A stretch of DNA of 64,000 bases from Burkholderia stagnalis (GTDB lineage: Bacteria; Pseudomonadota; Gammaproteobacteria; Burkholderiales; Burkholderiaceae): contig NZ_CADESW010000010.1 in NCBI RefSeq assembly GCF_902830275.1, positions 1 to 64,000 of the forward strand, written 5' to 3'. Every line of letters starts with the position of its first letter. Position 1 is the stretch's first letter. This document shows, in pieces, positions 57,367 through 64,000 of the stretch. A model generated the notes under the pieces. That model had not been told where the DNA came from, did no database searches, and saw nothing but the letters and a program-made list of their open reading frames with translations. A program made the position numbers and the translations under genes.

Positions 57367-58863
57367 ATGAACGCACACTACGACTACATCGTCATCGGCT
57401 CCGGTTCGGCGGGCAGCATCGTCGCCGGGCGGCTCGCCGCTCATCCGTCGATCAAGGTGCTGCTGCTCGAGGCCGGGCCGCTCGCGTCGCATTACCCGGC
57501 GATCCGCGACCCGAACCAGATCAACTGCCTGTACGGCATCGAAGCGATTCACTGGGGCTACAAAAGCGTGCCGCAGACGCGCATGAACGATCGCGTGATG
57601 GACGTCTGGCGCGCGAAGGTGACGGGCGGCTGCACCGCGCACAACGACATGGTCTACGTGCGCGGCGCCCCCGCCGACTTCGACCAGTGGGCGAGCCAGT
57701 ACGGCTGCGTCGGCTGGCGCTACCAGGATGTCGCGCCGCACTTCGAGCAGGTCGAAAGCATGCTGCAGCCGACCACCACCACGCGCAACGCATTCGGCCA
57801 GGCGTTCGTGAGCGCGTGCGAGCAGCTCGGCCACCGCTTCAACCCGAACTACAACGACGGGCGCCCGATGGCCGGCGTGTCGCCGCTGCGCTCGACGATC
57901 GACGCGCGCTTCGAGCGCGTCACGAGCTACCAGCGCTACGTCGAGCCGCTGCTCGCGCGGCAGACGAACCTGACGCTGGCCGACGAATCGCTCGTCGAGC
58001 GGATCGAATTCAGCAGCACGCGGCGCGCGGCTGCCGTGTACTACATCCGCGGCGGCGAGCGCGTGCGCGCGGCGGCCAGCCGGGAAATCGTGCTGTGCGC
58101 CGGCGCCATCAACTCGCCGCAGATCCTGATGCGCTCCGGCATCGGCGACGCCGCGCAGCTGCGGCGGCTCGGCATCCCCGTGCAGGCGGACCTGCCGGGC
58201 GTCGGCGCGAACCTGATGGATGCGCTGATCTTCCAGGGCATCTGGACGTCGAAGCAGCCGATCCTCGACCAGCCCGTCAACGAGGGTTACGCGATCGTCT
58301 GGGCAAACGCGAACGCCGACGGCCAGCCCGCCAATGCGGCCGAGATGATGCGCGGGCGCTATACGTGCGGACAGTCGGAGCACGAGCTGCGCAGCTTCTA
58401 TTCGGTGACGGGCGACATGATGCGGCTGCAGAGCCGGGGCCGCGTCGCGCTGCGCTCGGCCGATCCGGCCGTCGCGCCGCTGATCGACATGAACTTCCTG
58501 TCGGCGCCGGGCGACTTCGAGCAGTGCGTGCAGGGCTTCGAGCTGATGCGCTCGCTCGGCAACGCGCCGGGGCTGTCGGCGTGGCGCGGCGAAGAACAGG
58601 CGCCCGGCCCGTCGGTACGCACGCCCGGCGAGATCCGCAACTGGATCCTGAAAAACGCCGGCTCGCTGAGCCACCCGGTCGGCACCTGCCGGATGGGCGT
58701 CGGCCACGACGCGGTGGTCGATCCGCAGCTGCGCGTGCGCGGGGTCGAGGGGCTGCGGGTGGTCGACGCGTCGATCATGCCGCGCATCACGTCCGGGCAC
58801 ACGCAGGGGCCGGCGCTGATGATCGGCGAGAAAGGCGCCGCGCTGGTGCTCGCGCACGCTTGA
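57367..58863 (+). CDS. GMC-family FAD oxidoreductase
   Basis: 498-aa glucose-methanol-choline oxidoreductase. FAD-binding YDYIVIGSGSAGSIVAGRLA at the N-terminus, VTGGCTAHNDMVYVRG in the flavin-attachment region, INSPQILMRSGIG signature, and the C-terminal catalytic SHPVGTCRMG ... RVVDASIMPRITSGH with the conserved His. It oxidises an alcohol. GGAGGA before the ATG. Last gene of the rightward oxidase operon, 37 bases after HDO 4, so it probably acts on the same product. Confidence 0.9.
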   Translation: MNAHYDYIVIGSGSAGSIVAGRLAAHPSIKVLLLEAGPLASHYPAIRDPNQINCLYGIEAIHWGYKSVPQTRMNDRVMDVWRAKVTGGCTAHNDMVYVRGAPADFDQWASQYGCVGWRYQDVAPHFEQVESMLQPTTTTRNAFGQAFVSACEQLGHRFNPNYNDGRPMAGVSPLRSTIDARFERVTSYQRYVEPLLARQTNLTLADESLVERIEFSSTRRAAAVYYIRGGERVRAAASREIVLCAGAINSPQILMRSGIGDAAQLRRLGIPVQADLPGVGANLMDALIFQGIWTSKQPILDQPVNEGYAIVWANANADGQPANAAEMMRGRYTCGQSEHELRSFYSVTGDMMRLQSRGRVALRSADPAVAPLIDMNFLSAPGDFEQCVQGFELMRSLGNAPGLSAWRGEEQAPGPSVRTPGEIRNWILKNAGSLSHPVGTCRMGVGHDAVVDPQLRVRGVEGLRVVDASIMPRITSGHTQGPALMIGEKGAALVLAHA

Positions 58864-58871
58864 CGGCGGGC

Positions 58872-58897
58872 GTGACGGCGGGCGCCCCGCCCGTCAC
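58872..58897. terminator. Hairpin between the GMC gene and the LysR gene
   Basis: GTGACGG ... CCGTCAC with an inner GGGCG/CGCCC region lies between convergent stops; imperfect and without a T-run. Confidence 0.35.
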
Positions 58898-59808
58898 CCG
58901 AGCGTCTGCGCGAGGCTCATCGCCAGAAACTGCGCGGCGAGCCGCGACGGCGCGGCGCCGTGCGGCACGAGGATCGAGAAGTGCCGCGTGAGCGGCGCGG
59001 GCGCGAGCGAGCGCATCGCGAGCGCCGCATCGTCGTGCCGCAGCGACATCGCCGACACGAAGCCGACGCCCATGCCCGCGCGCACCGCTTCCTTCACCGC
59101 CTCGACGCCCGCGATCTCGAGCGCGACGCGCATCGGCGCGCCCGCGCTCGCGAACGCGCGCTCGACGAGCTGGCGCACGCCCGAGCCGGCCTCGCGCAGC
59201 ACCAGCGGATGCGCGGCGAGCGCATCGAGCGTTACGCCGCCCCCATCGCCGCCTTGGCCGCCACCGCCCGCGCGCGCCGCCAGCGGGTGCCCGGCCGGCA
59301 TGATCGCGACGATCTCGTCCTCGTGCCAGCGATGCGCGGCCGTGCCGGGCGGCAGCGCCTCGCCCGGCGGCCCCTCGATCAGCGCGATGTCGAGCGACGG
59401 CAGCGCGGCGACCACCTCGGCGGTGTTGCCGCTCATCGTCTGGATCGCGACGCGCGGCGCCGTCGGCTGGAACGCGGCGATCAGGTACGGCAGCAGGTAG
59501 CTCGCCGGCGTCGTGCTCGCGCCGATCCGCAGCGTGCCGGCCTCCAGCCCGCGCACCGCATCGCGGAACGCGCGCGCCTGCGCATACGTGTCGCGCAGCG
59601 AAGTCGCGTAATGCGACAGCTGCTCGCCGATCGGCGTCAGGCGGATGCCGCGGCCGTCGCGCTGGTACAGCGGCTCGCCGAACTCGTCCTGCAGCAGGCG
59701 CAGCTGGCCGGATACCGCCGGCTGCGACAGGTGCAGCGCCAGCGCGGCGCGGCTGATGTTCAGGTGCTCGGCGACGGCCGCGAAAGTTATCAGTTGATCC
59801 GGGGTCAT
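58894..59808 (-). CDS. LysR-family regulator (YeiE-like)
   Basis: 304-aa LysR protein: winged helix-turn-helix (TFAAVAEHLNISRAALALHLSQPAVSGQLRLL) and a type 2 periplasmic-binding-like effector domain. A glycine-rich insertion (ARAGGGGQGGDGGG) interrupts the effector domain, probably a surface loop. It is divergent from a YeiH-like gene, the same arrangement as YeiE-YeiH in E. coli, so it most likely controls that transporter rather than the oxidase cluster. Confidence 0.9.
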   Translation of the reverse strand: MTPDQLITFAAVAEHLNISRAALALHLSQPAVSGQLRLLQDEFGEPLYQRDGRGIRLTPIGEQLSHYATSLRDTYAQARAFRDAVRGLEAGTLRIGASTTPASYLLPYLIAAFQPTAPRVAIQTMSGNTAEVVAALPSLDIALIEGPPGEALPPGTAAHRWHEDEIVAIMPAGHPLAARAGGGGQGGDGGGVTLDALAAHPLVLREAGSGVRQLVERAFASAGAPMRVALEIAGVEAVKEAVRAGMGVGFVSAMSLRHDDAALAMRSLAPAPLTRHFSILVPHGAAPSRLAAQFLAMSLAQTLG

Positions 59809-59897
59809 GGCGATGAATTATCGGCTTTCCGGATAGTTTATGTCACAAATCACAATTTTTCATATCGATATAACGAAACTAGCATTAGGGCATTGAA
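59809..59897. promoter_or_regulatory. Divergent LysR/YeiH promoter region
   Basis: 89 AT-rich bases containing the palindrome ATATCGATAT at 59862-59871, a plausible LysR-binding core. Confidence 0.4.
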
Positions 59898-60995
59898 ATG
59901 ACGATCCGATCCGGGTTCCATATGTCCACTGCTCCCGCCCCTCATCTGAATCACGCCGCGCCGTCGATGCGCGGCCAGTTGAACGGCATCCTGTTCGTCG
60001 CGCTGTTCGCCGCGGCCGTGACGAGCCTGTCCGAATTGCCCGCGATCGCCGGGCTCGGCCTGTCCCCGCTGATCGTCGGCATCGTCGCAGGCGCGTTGTA
60101 CGGCAATGCGCTGCGCGACGGCATGCCGGCCAGCTGGGCTGCCGGCGTGAATTTCTCGGCGCGCAAGCTGCTGCGCATCGCGGTCGCGTTCTTCGGGCTG
60201 CGCGTGAGCCTGCAGGAAATCGCGCAGGTCGGCCTGCCGGGGCTGACGGTGTCGGTGCTGATCGTCGTCAGCACGCTCGCGATCGGCACCTGGGCCGGCA
60301 TGAAGCTGATGAAGCTCGACCGCGATTCGGCGCTGCTGACCGCCGCCGGCAGCGCGATCTGCGGCGCGGCCGCCGTGCTCGCGTTCGAATCGACGCTGCA
60401 GTCGAAGCCGCACCAGAGCGCGATGGCGGTGGGCAGCGTCGTGCTGTTCGGCACGCTGTCGATGTTCCTGTACCCGCTCGCCTACCACGCCGGCTGGCTG
60501 AACCTCGACGCGGCCGGCCTCGGCCTGTTCTTCGGCGGGACGATCCACGAGGTGGCGCAGGTGGTCGGCGCGGCGAGCGACGTGAGCCCGCAGGTCGCGC
60601 ATATCGCGACGATCGTCAAGATGACCCGCGTGATGCTGCTGGTACCGGTGCTGCTCGCGCTCGGCTGGTGGCTCGCCCGCTCGGCGAAGGCCACGGCGAC
60701 GGCCGGCGGCGCGCACGGCAAGCGCAGGATCGCGGTGCCGTGGTTCGCGCTCGGCTTCCTCGGCTTCGTGATCGTCAACTCGCTGAACGTGCTGCCGGGC
60801 GAGCTCACGCACACGCTCAACGTGCTCGACACGTTCGCGCTGACGATGGCGATGACGGCGCTCGGCATCGAGACCCGCGTGTCGCAGATCCGCGAAGCCG
60901 GCCCCCGCGCGCTGACCACCGGCCTGATCCTGTACGTGTGGCTGATCGCCGGCGGCTACGGCATCACCTGGGCCGTGCAGCGCTGGCTTGGCTGA
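59898..60995 (+). CDS. YeiH-family putative sulfate/anion exporter
   Basis: 365-aa UPF0324/YeiH membrane protein with about ten helices. Family blocks: NFSARKLLRIAVAFFGLRVS, CGAAAVLAFES, FGGTIHEVAQVVGAA and ALTMAMTALGIETRVSQIREAG. Predicted sulfate-type exporter; function unproven. AGGG precedes the first ATG; an in-frame ATG eight codons later is possible. Confidence 0.88.
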   Translation: MTIRSGFHMSTAPAPHLNHAAPSMRGQLNGILFVALFAAAVTSLSELPAIAGLGLSPLIVGIVAGALYGNALRDGMPASWAAGVNFSARKLLRIAVAFFGLRVSLQEIAQVGLPGLTVSVLIVVSTLAIGTWAGMKLMKLDRDSALLTAAGSAICGAAAVLAFESTLQSKPHQSAMAVGSVVLFGTLSMFLYPLAYHAGWLNLDAAGLGLFFGGTIHEVAQVVGAASDVSPQVAHIATIVKMTRVMLLVPVLLALGWWLARSAKATATAGGAHGKRRIAVPWFALGFLGFVIVNSLNVLPGELTHTLNVLDTFALTMAMTALGIETRVSQIREAGPRALTTGLILYVWLIAGGYGITWAVQRWLG

Positions 60996-61098
60996 GCCGC
61001 GCGCCCGTGCCGCCTCGCGCGCCGCGCCCGCCGGGAAGGTCCCGCGGGCGCGGCGCAGTGCTATGCTTCGCGTCGTTTTCCACGGTCCTCGCTCAGTC

Positions 61099-62832
61099 GT
61101 GCTTTCTTTCCTGCTGAAGCTGCGCACCCGCGCCCAGACGCTGTTCCGCCTGTCGGACGCTCACACGATGCTGATCTGGTCGGTGATCGTCGGGATCGGC
61201 GGCGCTTTCGCCACGATCGCGTTCCGCGAGGGCATCGAACTGATGCAGCGCGCGATCTCGGGCCACAGCGGCAGCTTCGTCGAGATGGCGAAGCGGCTGC
61301 CGTGGTACGTGCGCTTCTGGCTGCCCGCCGCGGGCGGCTTCCTGGCCGGCTGCGTGCTGCTGTTCGCGAACCGCGGCGAATCGAAGACGAGCAAGACCGA
61401 CTACATGGAAGCGGTCGCGCTCGGCAACGGCGTCGTGCCGGTGCGGCAGAGCCTGTGGCGCAGCGTGTCGTCGCTGCTGACGATCGGCACCGGCGGCTCG
61501 ATCGGCCGCGAAGGCCCGATGGTGCAGCTCGCCGCGCTCGCCGCGTCGCTGGTCGGCCGCTTCGCGCACTTCGACCCGCCGCGCCTGCGCCTGCTCGTCG
61601 CGTGCGGCGCGGCGGCCGGCATCACGTCCGCGTACAACGCGCCGATCGCCGGCGCGTTCTTCGTGTCCGAAATCGTGCTCGGCGCGATCGCGATGGAAAG
61701 CTTCGGGCCGATGGTGGTCGCGTCGGTCGTCGCGAACATCGTGATGCGCGAGTTCGCCGGCTACCGGCCGCCGTACGAGATGCCCGTGTTCCCGGCCGTC
61801 ACGGGCCCCGAGGTGCTGCTGTTCGTCGTGCTCGGCCTGCTGTGCGGCGTGCTCGCGCCGCAGTTCCTGCACCTGCTCGACGCGTCGAAGCACCAGTTCA
61901 GGCGGCTGCCCGTGCCGCTGCCGGTGCGGCTCGCGCTCGGCGGCCTGGTCGTCGGCGTGATCTCGATCTGGGTGCCGGCCGTGTGGGGCAACGGCTACAG
62001 CGTCGTGAACCAGATCCTGCATTCGCCGTGGACCTGGCAGGCGCTCGTCGCGGTGCTGGTGTTCAAGGTGCTCGCGACCGCCGCGACGGCAGGCTCCGGC
62101 GCGATCGGCGGGGTCTTCACGCCGACGCTGTTCGTCGGCGCGGTGTTCGGCTCGCTGTTCGGGCTCGGGATGCAAGCGCTGTGGCCGGGGCACACGTCCG
62201 CGTACTTCGCGTACGCGATGGTCGGGATGGGCGCGTTCATGGCGGGCGCGACGCAGGCGCCGCTGATGGCGATCCTGATGATCTTCGAGATGACGCTGAG
62301 CTACCAGGTCGTGCTGCCGCTGATGGTGTCGTGCGTGGTCGCCTACTTCGTCGCGCGCGCGACCGGCACGACGTCGATGTACGAGATCACGCTGCATCAC
62401 CACCAGGACGCGCTGGAGCGCCTGCGGCTGCGCACCACGCAGATGCGCGAGCTGATCCAGCCCGCGCAGACGGTCGTGCCGCTCACCGCGAGCGTCGCCG
62501 ACATGACCCGCGTGTTCCTCGAATATCCGGTGAAATACCTGTACGTGACCGACGAGGCCGGGCGCTTCCGCGGCGCGGTCGCGCTGAAGGACATCACGTC
62601 CGACCTGCTCGACAAGCGGGACACGACCGACAAGACGGCCGCGCACTACGTGCACACGCCGTTCCCGCTGCTAACCCCCGACATGCCGCTCGGCACCGCG
62701 CTCGAGCACTTCATGTGCTTCCAGGGCGAGCGCCTGCCGGTGATCGAGAGCGTCGCGGAGCCGACGCTCGCGGGCGTCGTCTACAAGACGTCGCTGCTCG
62801 ATGCGTACCGCAGGATGACGGGCGAGCGCTGA
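61099..62832 (+). CDS. ClC-family chloride channel/transporter with CBS domains
   Basis: About 577 aa. Selectivity motifs are visible: GTGGSIGREGPMVQ, then GSGAIGGVFTPTLFVG, with the ClcB-like membrane core. Two C-terminal CBS domains (QTVVPLTASVADM ... PLLTPDMPLGTALEHF) probably sense nucleotides. The start is uncertain: GTG at 61099 gives a compact MLSFLLKLRTRAQ beginning, ATG at 61063 would add 12 residues; neither has a clear ribosome-binding site. About 100 bases after the yeiH-like gene. Confidence 0.9.
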   Translation: MLSFLLKLRTRAQTLFRLSDAHTMLIWSVIVGIGGAFATIAFREGIELMQRAISGHSGSFVEMAKRLPWYVRFWLPAAGGFLAGCVLLFANRGESKTSKTDYMEAVALGNGVVPVRQSLWRSVSSLLTIGTGGSIGREGPMVQLAALAASLVGRFAHFDPPRLRLLVACGAAAGITSAYNAPIAGAFFVSEIVLGAIAMESFGPMVVASVVANIVMREFAGYRPPYEMPVFPAVTGPEVLLFVVLGLLCGVLAPQFLHLLDASKHQFRRLPVPLPVRLALGGLVVGVISIWVPAVWGNGYSVVNQILHSPWTWQALVAVLVFKVLATAATAGSGAIGGVFTPTLFVGAVFGSLFGLGMQALWPGHTSAYFAYAMVGMGAFMAGATQAPLMAILMIFEMTLSYQVVLPLMVSCVVAYFVARATGTTSMYEITLHHHQDALERLRLRTTQMRELIQPAQTVVPLTASVADMTRVFLEYPVKYLYVTDEAGRFRGAVALKDITSDLLDKRDTTDKTAAHYVHTPFPLLTPDMPLGTALEHFMCFQGERLPVIESVAEPTLAGVVYKTSLLDAYRRMTGER

Positions 62833-62833
62833 T

Positions 62834-63454
62834 TCAGTCCGGCGCGCGCCCCAGCACCGCCCACGAGAAGAACCCCGCGAGCACCGCCTCGGCCGCCTCG
62901 GCCGACACCTGCTGCGGATCGGCCGTGTAGTACGACTGCACGCCGTCGCACAGGCTCATCAGCCCGAGCGCGAGCGTCTCGGCCGGCAGCCGCAGCGGCG
63001 TGCCCGAATGCTCCGCGAACGCGCGGATGATGTCGGCCATCTGCGTGCGCGATTCCTGCAGGAACTGGTTGAACCGCACGCGGAACTTCGCGTCGCGCGC
63101 CGCCTGCAGCTTCGCCTCGACCCACAGCAGGTGGCACCGGTCGTCGATATGCATCCGCCGGTAATAGGCCAGCGCGGTCGCCTCCATGTGCTCGCGCGTG
63201 CCGCCGCCCTGGAAGATCTGCCGCAACTCCGCCTGCATCGACGCGTGATCCCGCGCGAGCAGCTCGAACAACAGCTCCGCCTTGCTGCGGAAATTCGAAT
63301 AGAACGCGCCGCGCGTATAGCCGGCCGCGGCCGTGATGTCCTCGACGCTCGCGGCGACGAAGCCTTTCTTCAGAAAAATGTCCTGCGCAGCACTCAGCAG
63401 ACGCTCGCGCGTCTGGTCCTTGCTCTGCTCCCGGGTCAAGCGCTGTGGTTTCAT
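62834..63454 (-). CDS. TetR-family repressor of RND efflux genes
   Basis: 206-aa TetR/AcrR-type protein: N-terminal helix-turn-helix (RERLLSAAQDIFLKKGFVAASVEDITAAAGYTRGAFYSNF) and a helical ligand domain. It is divergent from an RND adaptor gene, the usual layout for AcrR/TtgR-like repressors. A palindrome overlies the efflux promoter. The stop is one base past the ClC gene's stop, convergent. Confidence 0.9.
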   Translation of the reverse strand: MKPQRLTREQSKDQTRERLLSAAQDIFLKKGFVAASVEDITAAAGYTRGAFYSNFRSKAELLFELLARDHASMQAELRQIFQGGGTREHMEATALAYYRRMHIDDRCHLLWVEAKLQAARDAKFRVRFNQFLQESRTQMADIIRAFAEHSGTPLRLPAETLALGLMSLCDGVQSYYTADPQQVSAEAAEAVLAGFFSWAVLGRAPD

Positions 63455-63493
63455 GGCGCGAAGTCTAGCACTTTTCACCTTTCAAATTCATCT

Positions 63494-63524
63494 TTGCATT
63501 CAGATACAGGCGTGTATTAGAATG
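63494..63524 (+). promoter_or_regulatory. Efflux promoter with overlapping TetR-type operator
   Basis: TTGCAT, 18 bases, TAGAAT forms a promoter. A 28-bp dyad, CATTC-N2-ATACA-N4-TGTAT-N2-GAATG at 63497-63524, covers the region between and including the -10 box, so bound repressor would block polymerase. This is the classic AcrR/TtgR geometry. Confidence 0.7.
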
Positions 63525-63634
63525 CGCCACTGTTTCAGAAAGATCGTGTCCGCCCGCGCGCCGCCGCGCGCTGTTCGAGGCAAGCGCCCGCCGCTTGCCG
63601 GTTTCGTTCCGCTGTTATCGCCTCTGGGGGTTTC

Positions 63635-64000
63635 GTGAATCGCTCCGGTTCCCGCGCCGCGCTGCTGCTCGGCGCCGCGCTCGTCCTCGCCGCCTGTCAT
63701 CCGAAAGAATCCGCGCCACCCGCGCCGCGCCCCGTGGTCGCGCAGCCGGCCCGCGCCGACGGCGCCGCGGTGTCCCGCACGCTGCCCGGCGAGATCCAGC
63801 CGCGCTACGCGACGCCGCTGTCGTTCCGCATCGCCGGCAAGATCGTCGAGCGCAAGGTGCGGCTCGGCGATACCGTGAAGAACGGCCAGGTCGTCGCGCT
63901 GCTCGACCCGTCCGACGTCGAGAAGAATGCCGCGAGCGCACAGGCGCAGCTCGACGCCGCATCGCACCGCCTCGCGTTCGCGAAGCAGCAGCTCGAGCGC
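63635..64000 (+). CDS. RND efflux periplasmic adaptor lipoprotein (runs off the window)
   Basis: First 122 codons of a membrane-fusion protein. Signal peptide with lipobox LAAC, followed by a proline-rich linker and the biotinyl-lipoyl-like region (LSFRIAGKIVERKVRLGDTVKNGQVVALLDPSDVE), then the start of the coiled-coil hairpin (AASAQAQLDAA). It would bridge an inner-membrane RND pump and an outer-membrane channel. GTG start, with GGGGG seven bases upstream. 3' end missing. Confidence 0.9.
   Translation, partial: MNRSGSRAALLLGAALVLAACHPKESAPPAPRPVVAQPARADGAAVSRTLPGEIQPRYATPLSFRIAGKIVERKVRLGDTVKNGQVVALLDPSDVEKNAASAQAQLDAASHRLAFAKQQLER

Noticed and set aside
58894-59808. LysR gene as regulator of the oxidase cluster
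   Set aside because: It is convergent to the cluster and divergent from a YeiH gene, the standard YeiE-YeiH arrangement.

Overview
The window is GC-rich, tightly packed and reads as Burkholderia, most likely a Burkholderia cepacia complex genome. The evidence is two trimeric autotransporter adhesins beside an OmpA-like lipoprotein and an H-NS-type protein, a complete 2-ketogluconate operon with a PtxS-type operator, an encapsulin/DyP pair and several Burkholderia-style regulators. A secondary replicon is plausible but is an inference. No tRNA, rRNA or CRISPR array was seen. The left edge carries what looks like the end of an IS21-family element.

Layout. 0.2-2.4 kb: TonB-dependent siderophore receptor. 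2.7-16.3 kb: adhesion locus with an H-NS-like protein, a 622-aa and a 1962-aa trimeric autotransporter, an OmpA-like lipoprotein, a long AT-rich control region and a response regulator/histidine kinase pair reading away from it. 16.8-25.2 kb: PsiE-like membrane protein, a DyP peroxidase whose tail is an encapsulin-targeting peptide, the encapsulin shell, a ClpG-like disaggregase and a YdeP-type molybdopterin oxidoreductase. 25.3-33.5 kb: bestrophin, cytochrome bd oxidase (cydAB) and the molybdenum-cofactor set fdhD-moeA-moaA-moaE-moaD, which could mature the YdeP-type enzyme. 33.6-44.8 kb: housekeeping and conserved genes (MocR regulator, YbaK, cysteine synthase homologue, adenosine-specific kinase, YciI, CorA, an orphan CydX-like peptide overlapping a P-loop kinase, saccharopine dehydrogenase family, Lrp, Spy-like, YhfC). 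44.9-50.6 kb: ptxS-kguD-kguT-kguK-kguE, with five 49-bp palindromic tandem repeats inside the operon.

50.7-58.9 kb is the most unusual region. It encodes four different heme-oxygenase-like diiron-type proteins, all sharing one H-x3-[D/N]-x4-H signature and an E-x2/3-H motif, plus a class V PLP enzyme of cysteine-desulfurase type without the catalytic cysteine, a GMC flavoprotein oxidoreductase and two very small proteins at the head of the rightward operon. Most of the four oxidase-like proteins also carry a short N-terminal winged-helix/PqqD-like segment. I read this as a candidate undescribed biosynthetic system, possibly peptide-derived.

58.9-64.0 kb: LysR/YeiH pair, a ClC chloride channel with CBS domains, a TetR repressor and the start of an RND efflux adaptor lipoprotein that runs off the window, with a palindromic operator over its promoter.
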